From assembly GCF_011075055.1 (NCBI RefSeq), contig NW_025401117.1, positions 186,001 to 250,000 of the forward strand: a stretch of DNA of 64,000 bases. Direction: 5' to 3'. Of the stretch, positions 1-11,849 are shown piece by piece. Origin of the DNA: Mangifera indica (Eukaryota > Streptophyta > Magnoliopsida > Sapindales > Anacardiaceae). The stretch's first letter is position 1; each line of letters begins with the position of its first letter. The notes beneath the pieces were generated by a model, which was not told the origin of the DNA, did no database searches, and worked only from the letters and a program-made list of their open reading frames with translations. Made by a program: the position numbers and the translations under genes.

Positions 1-1598
1 TCCTTTTATGTGTGACTCATAGGCTCTCTATTAAGTCGGTAATGACTGAATTAGCGTCAAGCTCTTGATCCAATATTTGTTCAAACATAAACCAAGATTG
101 GCTTCCAACAAGGCATCAATGGGCTTTAAGTTATCGTTTCTTCTTTCTCCCTCATACCAAATGTTGATATATAAATCTAGTTGTTTCATTCTTTCCCATA
201 ACAATAAAAATGTACCTCGGCATCGACCTTTCAAAAATTCCCATTAATATAAATAATAGGACAACAGTATTCCCAAAATGCTCTAATAGATCAGCCTAAA
301 GCCATAAAGATAAAATAAAATCGATTATTTGTATTTGTGTCCATGTGTGTAATAGTGTTAAGATTTTTTCATTCTAGGTTGTAACAATGTATCAATAATA
401 GTTTGAACGACTATTCTTGTGGACATCCGATCTCATTCAAAGCCTAGTTCTTGGCATGTCAAGCTTGAATATAAGAGATATCAATTATGTACCTATTTGT
501 CATATCCATTATAATGTTTTTTGATCTTTCCAAGTGCCATTTTTCCAGCCAATCTATGGTAGAGCATTATAACATCTTCAAAATAAATGTGCTTTTTCAA
601 CCTTCGTAGCTTGAAAAGGTCACTGTTACTTAACTTCACCTCTTGTGCTTTCCATTTGCATTGTTTATGCATACATTTTATATCTCATATTTTTTTTTTT
701 TTGCACTTGTCACCCTAAAATGTAATCGTTTTCCAATGCATCTTTTTGAAAGTGTCTATTAAGACTTGTTTACAGACAAATTGATTATTCACTTTGAATG
801 TCCCATCTCGTGGTAGAGTTGAATGAATTTTAATACCCTCATTTTTCACATCCTATAAGGCTCTGAACCACCAAAAACTGGATTTGGAATATGCATATTA
901 ATGGGATGGGCCTGCGATGAATTAGAGTGTCATTGATCTAAACTTCGTTGGGTTAACCAACTAGGATCAACCCTCGCATCATCACCCCAATCATCACAAT
1001 GACGACATTTTTCTTCATCTAATTGAAAATCATCTATTGAAACATTATCCATCTCAAAACATCTCTCAAGAGTACCCTATAATGATTCTTGGTGCCTTGC
1101 TTTTTCACCATATGCCCAATCCTAAAAGAAAGCAATCAAGCTTACCCCATTCTCAACATTGGCATGATACAAGTTCACATTTACCCTGTCACCTTTGGGC
1201 ACACTTTTCAGTTATGTATCACAATATATGTTATCCAAAGAGTGAACTTCATCCATGGTTAGGGATTAGTGAACCCTTGGTTGTGGTTTAGAATGTTAAT
1301 ATTCATAATTGGTTTTGACTTTTTTAAAGCCTATAACCATACCAAGAAATAATGAATTCCTTTTGTGTGCCCAAGATAGCCTCATCATAATCCAAATATT
1401 ATAGCCATCCTTTAACGGATACGATAAATCACTAAAGGTGGCTAGGTTTTGCATATAAATTTTTTTATCGTTATAACTTCAGTCGATGTCCAAGCAAGAA
1501 CACACTGCTTCTATGAATCCATCATAATTTATTTTTGTGTCAATTGATATTAATGTTTGAACCGCACCAATGTATTTCAAAGTGTTTTCAACTTCCAT
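1..1598 (-). pseudogene. Decayed MULE (MuDR-type) transposase, cut by the window edge
   Basis: This is a broken Mutator-like transposase read on the minus strand, starting near an ATG at 1598 and running off the left edge. Translation shows a family-like N-terminus beginning MEVENTLKYIGAVQTLISID. It then shows a MuDR-domain stretch around 800-560 (CKWKAQEVKLSNSDLFKLRR) and a segment near 300-230 resembling the start of the DDE domain (FWEYCCPIIYINGNF). In this family the last motif normally carries the first catalytic Asp (DGTF); here it reads ING. Several stops and frameshifts break the frame. Much of the same motif order recurs in the minus-strand transposase at 11480-14473, so the two are probably related. 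The family call rests on motif recognition by eye. Confidence 0.72.
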
Positions 1599-2199
1599 AA
1601 TATCTAAGCATATATATTACGTCAACCATTTTTCTATATGAAAAAAATTTCAATCAAGTGTTAGTATATTGCAGTTAACCCACAAACATTTTAAAAAATT
1701 TTATTACAGTCAAAACACAAATGCAAATACATAAACACATTGCATTTGCCAAGAAAATTGCGGTTATGGTTTTCCTTCCGATCTGAACACCAAAACTTGT
1801 TGTACTTCGACAAATGCAATAGATATTAACCATCTATATAATTAATGTAATTATTTTAACTACCAACAAAAAAAAAAAACTTAAAAAAATCACTATGATC
1901 TAATTGTTAAAAGCTTGAACTTTTCATTACTAACACAAGCAAATGAAAGTTTCGATTTATATAGATATAAGTTAAAAAACTTACTTGGAATGTGATGATA
2001 TTGTAGAAGAAAGAAAATTGGTCCAGGAGTGTGCTTGCTGTTTGGTGTGTTGAGAAGAAAATGATGAAGGAAAAGGTAGTATAGTGAAAGGGGTATTATT
2101 AACATGAAATGTAGGGTTTACTTAGAAAAGTAAAGCTCAAATTTTTCAGACTTAAAAAGTATAAGCAGAATTTTTTTTTGCCTAAATTAATTAATTTCC
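1599..2199. mobile_element. Probable right end of the MULE carrying the 1-1598 transposase
   Basis: No gene is visible here. The stretch from about 2199 leftward, read on the minus strand, begins GGAAATTAATTAATTTAGGC. It resembles the end of the larger MULE at 5267, which begins GGGAAATTAAAAACGTAGCC. I therefore place the transposon edge near 2199. The other end is outside the window, so the pairing cannot be tested. Confidence 0.4.
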
Positions 2200-2787
2200 T
2201 TTGTTTTCCCTTTTTAAATATTAGCACTCCACATTTTATATTTAGTTCAAATTTACTCTGTCAAAATGTTTTAACAATACATATCTAAAATCTTAATGAA
2301 CCCAACATATCCCCGAAAATACATTATTATTTATACCTTTTATATGTACAGTTTTAATATTTTTTATGTTTCTTGTTTTAAATTTTTTTCACATGTGTTT
2401 TTCCCTCTAAGATGGTGACATTAATAATTAAGAAATATTAATCAATCAAATTAACTTATACATTTTGTAGGATTGGCTAAGAAAAAAGAGTAAAGGAAAA
2501 TGATGAAGCAAAGAATTTAATTCTTACATGATCTTGATCAAACCTTTTTCAACAGCAAAAATTCTATCTCCATTGTTTGGAATAGAATTAGGGTTTGGAA
2601 ATTAAATAATGGATTCTGATTGAAAGATGAAGTTAAGTTATATATATGCGCGTGTGTGTGTGTGCGCGCACACACACGTGTATGTATGTAAGTATGAAAC
2701 TCTTTTTTGCCTTATTTACTTATTTTGATATGGTTAAAATTATATTAATATCTTAATAATAATTTGGAGTTTACAGAGATAAAATAT
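2200..2787. other. AT-rich spacer without a recognisable gene
   Basis: No convincing coding sequence or transposon ends were found. The stretch contains a palindromic alternating purine-pyrimidine tract at 2643-2690, listed separately. Confidence 0.5.
2643..2690. repeat. Palindromic GT/GC/CA microsatellite
   Basis: The tract runs from TA repeats through GTGTGTGT, GCGCGC and CACACACA to GTGTATGTATG. Positions 2656-2677 form a perfect 22-bp palindrome centred on GCGCGC. Alternating purine-pyrimidine DNA with a palindromic centre is prone to Z-DNA or cruciform formation. Confidence 0.85.
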
Positions 2788-3719
2788 GGGCAAAGAACAA
2801 TATGCCACCCAAGTTCTAGCCTAATCTCAAAATTATACATATGACAATTCAAAAACTTAAATATCTATTCATGAACTAACTTCTGTTAAAATTTTCAGTT
2901 ATAAGTAAAGGAAAAACTATTATTTTATATTTCATATTAAAAAATATATAATTTATATCATTTTCCTCCTTAGATTTTGAAAAGTGACATTTCAACCCAG
3001 CCTCTTAAATTTGAACAAGTGACATTTCACCCCCATAATTCCTTAGGTTTTCTTCTCTCCTGCGATAGCAACGATGATGACCACCATTCTCCTCCTTTCT
3101 CTCTTTGCCATTGTCGATAATGTCCCACGATGAATGAAGAAGCACTTGCGCGATGAATCAAAGATGAAGAAGCTGCTGTCACGTTTTCCTCTATTCTCCC
3201 TTAGATTCGTTGCATTTTTTGTAAAATCGGTTCCAAACAAAGCTTCGTTCATGCAATTCATCTTCATCTAAAGCTCAATCGACTGAAAACAAAGTTGATG
3301 CTGCTTCATTGCACTAGTGCTGGAGAAGCCGAATTCTTTCATCTTCAATTCGTCGAGACAGTCCTTCATCCATCATGGGACGTTATTGACGATAGCAAAG
3401 AGAGAAGGGAGGAGAATGGTGGCCGTCACCATTGTCGTTACCATCTCTGTCATCGAAGAGAAGAAAACCTAAGGGTTTGTGGGGTGAAATGTCACTTTTC
3501 AAAGTTGAGAGGTTAAGTTGAAATATTACTTTTCAAAATCTAGAGGGAAAAATAATATAAATTATATATTTTTTAATATAAAAGATATTATTTTATTTTT
3601 CTTATAATTAAAAATTTTAACAAGAGTTAATTCAAGAATGAGGGTTTGAGTTTTTGAATTGTCGTGAATATGTTTTTGAGATTAAACTAAAATTTGGGTG
3701 AAAAAATAGTCCTTTGCCC
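2788..3719. mobile_element. Foldback (long-TIR) MULE-like element, 932 bp
   Basis: Two inverted arms of roughly 450 bp face each other. The left arm begins GGGCAAAGAACAATATGCCA, and the reverse complement of the right arm begins GGGCAAAGGACTATTTTTTC. Later shared blocks include the segment around ACATTTCACCCC and the motif TTAGGTTTTCTTCTCT. The flanks GATAAAATAT (2778-2787) and AATAAAACAT (3720-3729) match at 8 of 10 positions, a MULE-size target duplication. The short ORFs inside are arm sequence read in opposite directions and not genes. No transposase is encoded, so it is non-autonomous. About 150 bp near 3150-3300 is unique spacer. Confidence 0.82.
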
Positions 3720-5266
3720 AATAAAACATAGGGTCAATACCGTCACTCAAATGTATATTTGAATTGCAAATATATTATTTTTAAATTGAAAAATTATATA
3801 CAGAATATATTAATCGCCTAAGCAGTAAACATAATAAATCAATTATAATCAAATGGTTAGATAAATTCGAAGTCCTGTAATTAAAGTGATCAGACCACAT
3901 TAATTTAGTTGATTAAGAGATATTGCCGCAAGATATTTTCCTTTATTTTTTTCATTTAACAGGCCACATATTTTTAACACAACACATTTTTATTTGTAAA
4001 TAATATAATCTAATTATAATAAGCTTAACAAAATTAATAATTCTAACCCCAACTCAAGTCCAAATCAACGACTATACAATTGCATTTAAAAACTTTCAAT
4101 TTTCTACGTTTTCATTCGAAACAAATTACTTAGGATGGGCCTGTTCCCAACTTGATCTTTGATTTTATTAATAGCCAAAGGAAAAAAAAAAAAAAAGGCA
4201 ATTCCCATGACATGACCTGAACGAAAATTATTTAATTTGAATTTATGAAAAATATGGTTTTGAAATTCTCTCTTTTTTGAAATGTTAATCCAAACTTTAG
4301 TTTGTTTTATGGTCACTTGTACCAAAAAAAGAAAAAAAGAAAACAAAAGGGCGGGGTTCAACAATTACCAAAATGTTAAATAATATTAGATTGTATGGAG
4401 ATACATTAGTGATCCTAGTTCTTATTCTATCTTTTAGTTTTTATCTTATATATAACATACAAGCTATACAAAATTTATGCAATATTAAAAATATTAAGAG
4501 TGATTATCTTCACAAAAAAACTTGAGTGTATGACCTAATAATAAGTAATAATTCATGTATAAATATAATATATCATTATATGATTTAATGTTAAATTTCT
4601 TTAATTTAAATCATTGGATTAGAGGTAAATTAACATATATAGGTATATCCCCAATTTTTTACACTTAATTCTTACCTTGAACAGCTTAGATAACCTTTGG
4701 AGTAAAGATGAATCTAAGTTAAACTAAGCTCAAACAAATATTAGTTTGAATTTTGCTCAAATCTAGATCATCTAGGTTAAACTTGAGTTACTAGATAATC
4801 ATGTTAGAAAAATGAATCATGGGTGAATCTTTGAACTTAAATCAAATTTAAACTTCATCCAACATTAGCATTTTCTAGAGAAATCCACCTAAATCAAATA
4901 AAAATATTTTGAAGATGGGAGAGAATTTATTTGTAGAGAAAGTGAAATGAAATAATAGTATGATGTTACATTTATTACTATTTATATTTTCCAAAATATA
5001 AATCATCTATCATAAATTTGAAAAATTACTATTTATTTTATCATTATTTATTATATAAATAATAAATAAAAAACTATTAAAGATATTAATTGATTAAATT
5101 AATGTTATCAATAAGAGTAAAACTATATGGATAAATAATTTTTTAAATTTATTTATATACATTAATGTAATAAATTAAAAAAACAAACAATTATATTATT
5201 TAATTGTATATTATTATATTAATTTAAATAAATAAGATAATAAGGAGTTTACCCACATTTTTTTAT
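3720..5266. other. AT-rich intergenic stretch, no gene seen
   Basis: No coding potential, RNA gene or paired transposon ends were recognised. An A-rich run lies at 4181-4196. Short AT-only inverted segments around 5030-5230 could be remnants of small MITEs, but I found no convincing ends. Confidence 0.5.
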
Positions 5267-5370
5267 GGGAAATTAAAAACGTAGCCTAAACTTAAGGGGT
5301 TTAAGAAAATTATCCCATTCTTTTGGACTTAAGCGAAAATGTCTCATTCACCTAAAATCACTGAAATGCC
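5267..5370 (+). repeat. Left terminal inverted repeat of the Ulp1-MULE
   Basis: Its sequence mirrors 14594-14696 in inverted orientation. Matching blocks at corresponding distances include AAATTAAA, AAAAT and AAATGCCCT. Identity is modest, which fits an old element. Confidence 0.62.
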
Positions 5371-5789
5371 CTCATATAAAAGACAAATTTTTTTCATAAT
5401 CTCAACCAAATTTTACCCACTCAACTGTGCACAAAACAAAATCGCACGAGTTCTTCCACGAGTCTCCCACGACGATAGTTTCTTTGACTTTTGGACGAAA
5501 TTTTAGACATTTTCCAACAACAAAAATGACAAAGAAAGTGAGTAAATTGTCTTTTATTTTGTTTAAACCATTTTTATATTTAGATATGATAGATTTAGAG
5601 TAAGATTTTATGCGATTTTAGTTTAGGGTTTTTGGATTTGAAAATTGATTTTGTGGTTTGATTCTTGCTTGTTTTTGAAGAATTAGTTTACGGTTATTGT
5701 GTTTAAGTAGGCATACAATCATTTTTTGTTGAAATGGTGGCTGAAAACTACAAATTTGGTCAAAGAAATTGTTGATTTTGAAGTCAACA

Positions 5790-6060
5790 CTCACCCCAGG
5801 GGATATTCGCAAACCAGGGGAATCCCAAGTTTGAGAAATTCCCCCAAGTTGAATCAATGACAAGGGGGAGGGGATGAACATGTGATCTTTTAAACAGTAT
5901 TTACATCGGGGGAGATACGTGGGAACACTGGAAGAGGGGGAAATTACAAGTTTTGGAATAGTTTCCCCGGGAAGAGCACTAGGGAGGGGGGAAATGTTTA
6001 TTTTTTAAATAGTGGCAAACTTGTGGGAACCATTGGGGGGGGGGGGGAAGAATTGTGAGT
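5790..6060 (+). repeat. G-tract-rich segment near the MULE left end
   Basis: Runs of four or more G occur repeatedly, including a 13-G run at 6035-6047. A loose unit (G-run, AAAT, TTT-rich, G-run) recurs. It stands out from the T-rich surroundings and could form G-quadruplex on the plus strand. No protein is evident. Confidence 0.7.
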
Positions 6061-6255
6061 TTTTAAACATTTTGGATATGTGGGAGAAAGGGAAATTTAT
6101 AAAAGGCAACTTGATATTTTATAAATATTTAGGACCTTTGGGAGAATGAGGAAATGTTTAGGGGCAAATTGATATTACTCTAAAATTTTAGTACCTATTA
6201 GAGAATTAGAAAATGTTAAAGGGGAAATTGATAGTTTGTTTTAATATAGGGTTTT

Positions 6256-7990
6256 TATAAAATAGTGATCAAATTTTATTTTCGTTTTTCTCATTCAAGG
6301 GTTTGTCGACATGTAATTTTCGAATTTCAACTGATTTCTTTGATTTTTCTGATTTATAGTTTCAACATATAGTTTTTGAATTCTAGATTAATTTTTCAGT
6401 ATTTGTCATTCTAGGGTAATTGAATGTGTGGTTTTCGAACATTTGATTGGTTTTTCAATGTTTCTCATTTTAGGGTTTTTGAATATGTAGTTTTCAAATT
6501 TTATATCCATTTTTTGATATTTTCATTCCATGATTTTCAAATGTGTTGTTTTCAAATTTTATATCTATTTTTCGATGTTTTCATTCCATGATTTTCAAAT
6601 GTGTTATTTTCAAATTTTATATCCATTTTTTGATGTTTTCATTCCATGATTTTCAAATGTGTTGTTTTCAAATTTCAGATTGGTGTTTCGATATTTTCAT
6701 TTTATGATTTTCAGATGTGTTATTTTCGAATTTTAGATCATTTTTTGATGTTTATCATTTTAGAGTTTTCAGATATATAGTTTTCAAATTTTACTTTCGT
6801 TTTTTGATGCTTTCATCCTATGATTTTTAGACGTATTGTTTTCAAATTTCAAATCGGTTTTTTAATTTTTGTCATTTTAGAGTTTTTTGATGTGTACTTT
6901 TTGAATTTCAAATTTGTTTTTCAATATTTCTCATGCTTGGGTTTTCAACCGTGGTGTTTTCAAATTTGAGCTCAATTTTTCAGTTTTTGTGATTTTAAGA
7001 TATTTCGACATGTAATTTTTAAATTTCATATTGATTTGTGGTTTTTGTCATCTTAAGGTATTTCAATATTTAGTTTTTGAATTTTAAGTCCGTTTTTCGA
7101 TACATTTGTCATTCTAGGATATTTTGGCATGTAATTTTGAAATTTTATATTGATTTTCTATTTTTTGTTCTATTTTAGGGTATTTCAACATTTAGTTTTC
7201 GACATTTAGTTCTATTTTTTACTTTTGTCATTTTAGGGTATTTCAACATGAAATTTTTGAATTTTCAATCTATTTTTAGTTTTTGTCATTTTAGGGCATT
7301 TTAATATGTAGTTTTTTAATTTCAAGTTTTTTTTTTTCAATATTTGTCATTTTAAGGGTTTTCGACTTGTAGTTTCAAATTTCAATTCAATTTTTTGATT
7401 TTTATCATTTTTGGGTATTTTGATATGAAATTTTTGAATTTAATATTGATTTTTTGACTATTGTCATTCTAAGGTATTCCAACATTTAGTCTTGTTTTTT
7501 TATTTTTGTCATTTTCGGGTATTTTGACATGTAATTTTTGAATTTTTGATTGATTTTTTAGTTTTTGTTATTCTAAGGTATTTAAACATATGATTTTCAA
7601 ATTTTTAGTCCATTTTTTGGTATTTATCATTTAAAGGTATTTGGACATATAGTTTTCAAATTGTAGTTTTGTTTTTTAATTTTTTCAATTCTAATGTATT
7701 TTGACATGTAATTTTTGAAATTTTAATCGATTTTTTAGTTTTTGTCATTCTAAGATATTTCAAAATGTTGTTTTTGAATTTCACGTCTGTTTTTTTATGT
7801 TTATCATTTTAAAATTTTTGGACGTGTAGCTTTTAAAATTTAGTTTACTTTTTTCATTTTTTTCAATTCCAAGGTATTTCGACATTTAATTTATTGAATT
7901 TTCATTTGATTTTTGGTTTTTGTCATTCTAGGGTATTCCAACAAGTATTTTTCGAATTTGGAAATTCGTTTTTTGATATTTGTAATTTCT
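6256..7990 (+). repeat. Degenerate tandem array of about 58-bp T-rich units
   Basis: A unit of about 58 bp recurs many times with drift. The block TTTTCAAATT starts at 6491, 6549, 6607 and 6665, exactly 58 bp apart, in the best-preserved part. Typical content is TTTTCAAATTTTATATCC, then TTTTTTGATGTTTTCATT, then CCATGATTTTCAAATGTG. Farther right the unit length and sequence drift (GTCATTTTAGGGTATTT variants). The array lies between the left MULE terminus and the Ulp1-like gene. It has no coding potential that I can see. Confidence 0.8.
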
Positions 7991-8159
7991 ATCTCTGTTT
8001 TTATATGTGTTTTTTTTTTGAAATTTTATAAACTTTAATCTTTTAATAGGATATTTCTCATAAAAAAAATATGACAATAGTGAATTAAAAATCTCGAATA
8101 AGTCACGACACTTTTGAGCAGAGGTTTCCAACAAACCGCAATATCTAAGATTAGATCTA

Positions 8160-10470
8160 CATTAACACCAAAGTAGTTGTTGCTGTTTGAGAAGACGTGC
8201 TTTAGGCATCTTCTCTGATTTCCAGATACTCAGTTCAGTGGATTGTTGATGCACTCATTTCCATTATGACAGTTATATCGTGGCTTAGGCAAAGATAAAT
8301 TTTGGTTCAGAATTAATAGGGTTAACATTAGATTTAGCCCATTCAAGTTTGCACTAATGTTTGGCTTACCATTCAATCAGATAACTACTCTTTTACCATA
8401 TATTCCACATGGTTTCAAAGATAGGATTTGAGATACCTATTTTTAGGGATGTTAGAAGGTGTAGTATCATGATTTAGAGCATGTTATATAAGAGATGACG
8501 ATATTGACGCTGTCAAAATGACCTTGTTGTATTGTTTGTATATGGTGTTATTGAGGAATGACTGACAAAATAAGGTGTCTATAGAGTATCTTTAGTTGGT
8601 TGATCCCTTGGATGTGTTTAATTCCTACCCGTGTGGTGTCTTAGTGTAGGAAATGATGTTCAAGTCGATGTCTCAAGTGAGTGACAAGATTTACTCTAGC
8701 TAATTGTTTGACATGCCTAAATATGGCATCTACGAATTCCCTCTTGCATTTTAGGTAAGTGTATATTTGTTGATTATATATATTGATTGACAATGAAACA
8801 AATTAAGTAAATTTAACCATTAATGTTTACATTGCAGTATTGAATATATGAGATGATCGACACCATGTATAATTGGGTGGACTTGGTTGATGTCCGTGTG
8901 TCTCTATGGATGTTCAGGTGGTATACGCGAGATGTTCCTGGTTGGAGTCATATGGGAACTGTATTCTTCGGTGATAAGATATGTAATTGTTAATTGATTT
9001 TTGTTAATCGTTGTTACTATATTTTTTTGAATTGTTATTGATCAATTTGTTTTATATATTCGTACAGGGTGTTGGCCATGAGGATGTTTCGGTTGGCCCT
9101 TCAGTTGCATCACCTCCCCTATATTATTTATTATTGTTACTATATTATTTTGAATTGTTGTTTATCAATTTGTTTTATATATTCGTACAAGGTACTGGTC
9201 ATAAAAGGGTTTTGATTGACCTTTTGATTGCATCACCTCCCCCACCTAAGGTTTGTAATTTATTGTTGTTATTATATTTGTTATTAAATGTCATTAATCA
9301 ATTTGTTACTAATATTATTATGTATATTTAATTTTTTTTCTTCTTTTCAGGATGAGCGATTGTAGTTAATTACTGGGATTCCCAGTTTAAGTAAAAAAGT
9401 CATTGAAATTAGTTTACAGAGGGACAAGTTATTACAGGTTATTTCACAAGAAGAGCAAGATAAGGTATATCCATTATAATTTGTATATTTTCAAATATAT
9501 TGATCACTGATAATATAACATTACTTTCATAGTCCATCTGGGGGGTACAGATGGTTGACTTGATAACAATACAAGATTCCTCCACCAAACCTCCTACGTT
9601 ATACATCAATAAGGTAACATTAACCAATTTAATCGTATTTCTTAATTAAGATTAAATATTAAATTAACAATTTTATGCTTTTTTTAGTTAGTGCAGACTA
9701 CTTATAATAGGGTCATCTGAAAGGGTTCACTCGTTCACACTCTGTATACAAATCCAATCAAATCAAAGGCAAAATGGTAGATTTAGACCATTCCATCCTC
9801 TGATGTAGAGTATGAGGAATCTTTCCTCATATGGTACATCAAAGCTATAATATCTGATGACCACGAGGTTTATTGCATTGAAGCGCAATCCAAAGTCGCT
9901 TTTTGGATGATTATTGTCGAGCTTCACAAGTGGCTGACTGATAATGTAAGTGGTCTATATCCATTGAATTCAGTTAAATATTTTACATATTTGTCAAAAC
10001 ATAATATAATTCATGTTCTATATCCATTTCAGCATGTAGATTCTTTCTTGGCACTATTATGTCGACACCAACATGAGAAGCAGGCCATCATTCCATAGAT
10101 TTGGATGACAACCCATACCTTCTTCTTAGGGCATATTGGGGATGGTATTTGACAGTTGGAGTATCATGTCACCAGAGGATTACAAGTGGTCAGAGTTATC
10201 CACGAAGATGGTAGAGACGGATTACACCCCTGGTTTGTTTTACAAACCATAGGGGAGGTTGATAAGTACAGTATAATAGTGTTTCTTTTATAATTTACTT
10301 TGAATTAACTTATATGCAATATGCGTATCCATTATAATTTTTCAATGTTTATAAGTTTTCATCCTTATAAACTTCGATTGTGCTATTAGGTCACTTGAGT
10401 CATTGATTTCGGTGATTGATCGATCATCATATACGACTTTGAGGTATCATACACAAACATCCATCTCTAG
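8160..10470 (+). pseudogene. Relic of a DUF1985 / Ulp1-like (C48) protease gene carried by the MULE
   Basis: Segments in different frames match, in order, the layout of plant MULE-borne Ulp1 genes. Near 8290-8390 is a DUF1985-like stretch (INRVNIRFSPFKFALMFGL). Around 8510-8650 is a segment with LVDPLDVFNSYPCGVL. Near 8740-8990 is the motif EFPLAF, an apparent intron (GTAAGT to TGCAG), and YEMIDTMYNWVDLVDVRVSL. At 10031-10098 is HVDSFLALLCRHQHEKQAII, and at 10399-10441 a segment reading SIIIYDFEV like the IYDS region of C48 peptidases. Stops and frameshifts separate them, so no active SUMO-protease-like enzyme can be made. The functional class is established only for related elements. The exact start and the catalytic triad could not be fixed. 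Confidence 0.65.
9010..9240 (+). repeat. Tandem duplication of an intron-exon unit in the Ulp1-like relic
   Basis: Segments 9010-9116 and 9134-9240 are diverged copies, with period near 124 bp. Each has a T-rich intron-like start (TTGTTACTATATT), then ATATATTCGTACA, then a coding-like part ending TTGCATCACCTCC. A partial third intron-like copy starts near 9262. Both copies read through in one 106-codon frame (9011-9331), which is therefore not evidence of a separate gene. Confidence 0.7.
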
Positions 10471-10863
10471 GTGTACACCACGAGTAGATCACTTAGTATT
10501 GCATTGAGTGGAGGGTGTCCCCTAACAAAGTAAGGGTTCCGGTGATTACAGTATTTTTATGTTACGCTTCATAGAGTGTTTGACGCTTTCATAGAGCCTA
10601 GATTTTCCTTGCGAATCATCCACCTTTATGCGTCTACATTTGGCCTCATAGTTATATTTTCACTGCATCGAGTAGATCAATGATGTATATTTGTATTTAT
10701 CATTGTTTATTCATATGATTTTTGGGTTGTTATGTATATATTTATTTATGATGGTTTATTGGTTATGCGTTTGATTTCATTTTTTATCCATTTTATTAGT
10801 TTTATTGTAACTTTCTTGATAGGTAATATGAACACATGTTTGGAACATAAATAATATTGACAT

Positions 10864-10981
10864 AATATTCATTCCAACAACTACATAAGAAAATCATACA
10901 TTAATCAAACAACAAAACGTTTAATATTCATTCCAACAACTACATAAGAAAATCATACATTAATCAAACAACAAAACGTTT
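10864..10981 (+). repeat. Exact 59-bp tandem duplication
   Basis: Two abutting copies (10864-10922 and 10923-10981) appear identical, each beginning AATATTCATTCCAACAACTA. A looser third fragment follows at 10982-11040. It lies in the spacer between the two convergent MULE genes. Confidence 0.88.
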
Positions 10982-11613
10982 ATTTCAACAATTACATAAA
11001 TAATGCTTATTCCAACAACTATATAATTAAAACATTATCCACAATAAATATATTACATTGCATATGAACAGGTATTCAAATAGAACATTAATCAAACTAC
11101 ATCATTTACATCTTATTTTAATATATACATAAATCATATATTAATCAAACTAAATAGAAGGTTGTGAAGATCTTTTTCCTTTATCTTTTGTGGATGAACC
11201 TCGCGGGATAGAGCATGGAACCAGTGTTGGGTTTTTGCATTATATTTGGATATACCCTAGTTGCTTACATCAACTACAAACCTTGGGTGTATTGATCTAC
11301 CCTTGTGAAAAATGTCAATTTTTATTTGAAGGGCGACCCGATTGATGATAATCAAGAACGGAGGGTAGGATAACTCTTTCTTTGAGGGTATGTAACCATT
11401 TTAATTGGTTCCTGAGTGGACTGACATGTTCTGCATACATTGCATGGTCCTAATCAGTGGTGAAGAAAAGATGAACCCATACATATGCATTTGTGAGCCT
11501 CATATGTCTTGCAACAACAATAACATGCTTGCATAAAATACGTGAAAGTTGAAACTTCTTACACGTACAAAATATTTCATTAAAGTCTATAATGCCTATG
11601 TATCCACCACTAC

Positions 11614-11849
11614 TAGGGTTGGATTTGAATGCTGAAATGAGCTGGCCCTAGCCGAGCTCGGTCTAGGTTGAACTACTCGTTAGATTTTTTATTAAAATTT
11701 TTGATACAAAACAACATCGTTTTGATCAATATGTATTAAAATGACATCGTTTTAATAATGAAAAACGAGCCGAGCTCGAACTTGAGCCAACTCTATGTGA
11801 ACCTAGCCGAGCTCGAGCTTGAGCTCGACTCGGCTCGAATCCAGCCCTA
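11614..11849. mobile_element. hAT-type MITE, 236 bp
   Basis: The ends are inverted repeats: TAGGGTTGGATTTGAA on the left, and TAGGGCTGGATTCGAG as the reverse complement of the right. The element is flanked by perfect 8-bp direct repeats ACCACTAC (11606-11613 and 11850-11857), the size made by hAT transposases. The interior is rich in GAGCTCG-type motifs and non-coding. It interrupts the MULE transposase relic. The element at 36200-36687 shares its ends. Confidence 0.9.

Noticed and set aside
3043..3516. Two short ORFs on opposite strands as genes
   Set aside because: They are the two arms of one foldback element read in opposite directions.
6256..7990. CRISPR-like array
   Set aside because: Units abut with no unique spacers and drift gradually, as in a minisatellite; the genome is eukaryotic.
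9011..9331. 106-codon ORF with hydrophobic repeats as a membrane protein
   Set aside because: It reads through two copies of an intron-like T-rich unit of the Ulp1-like relic.
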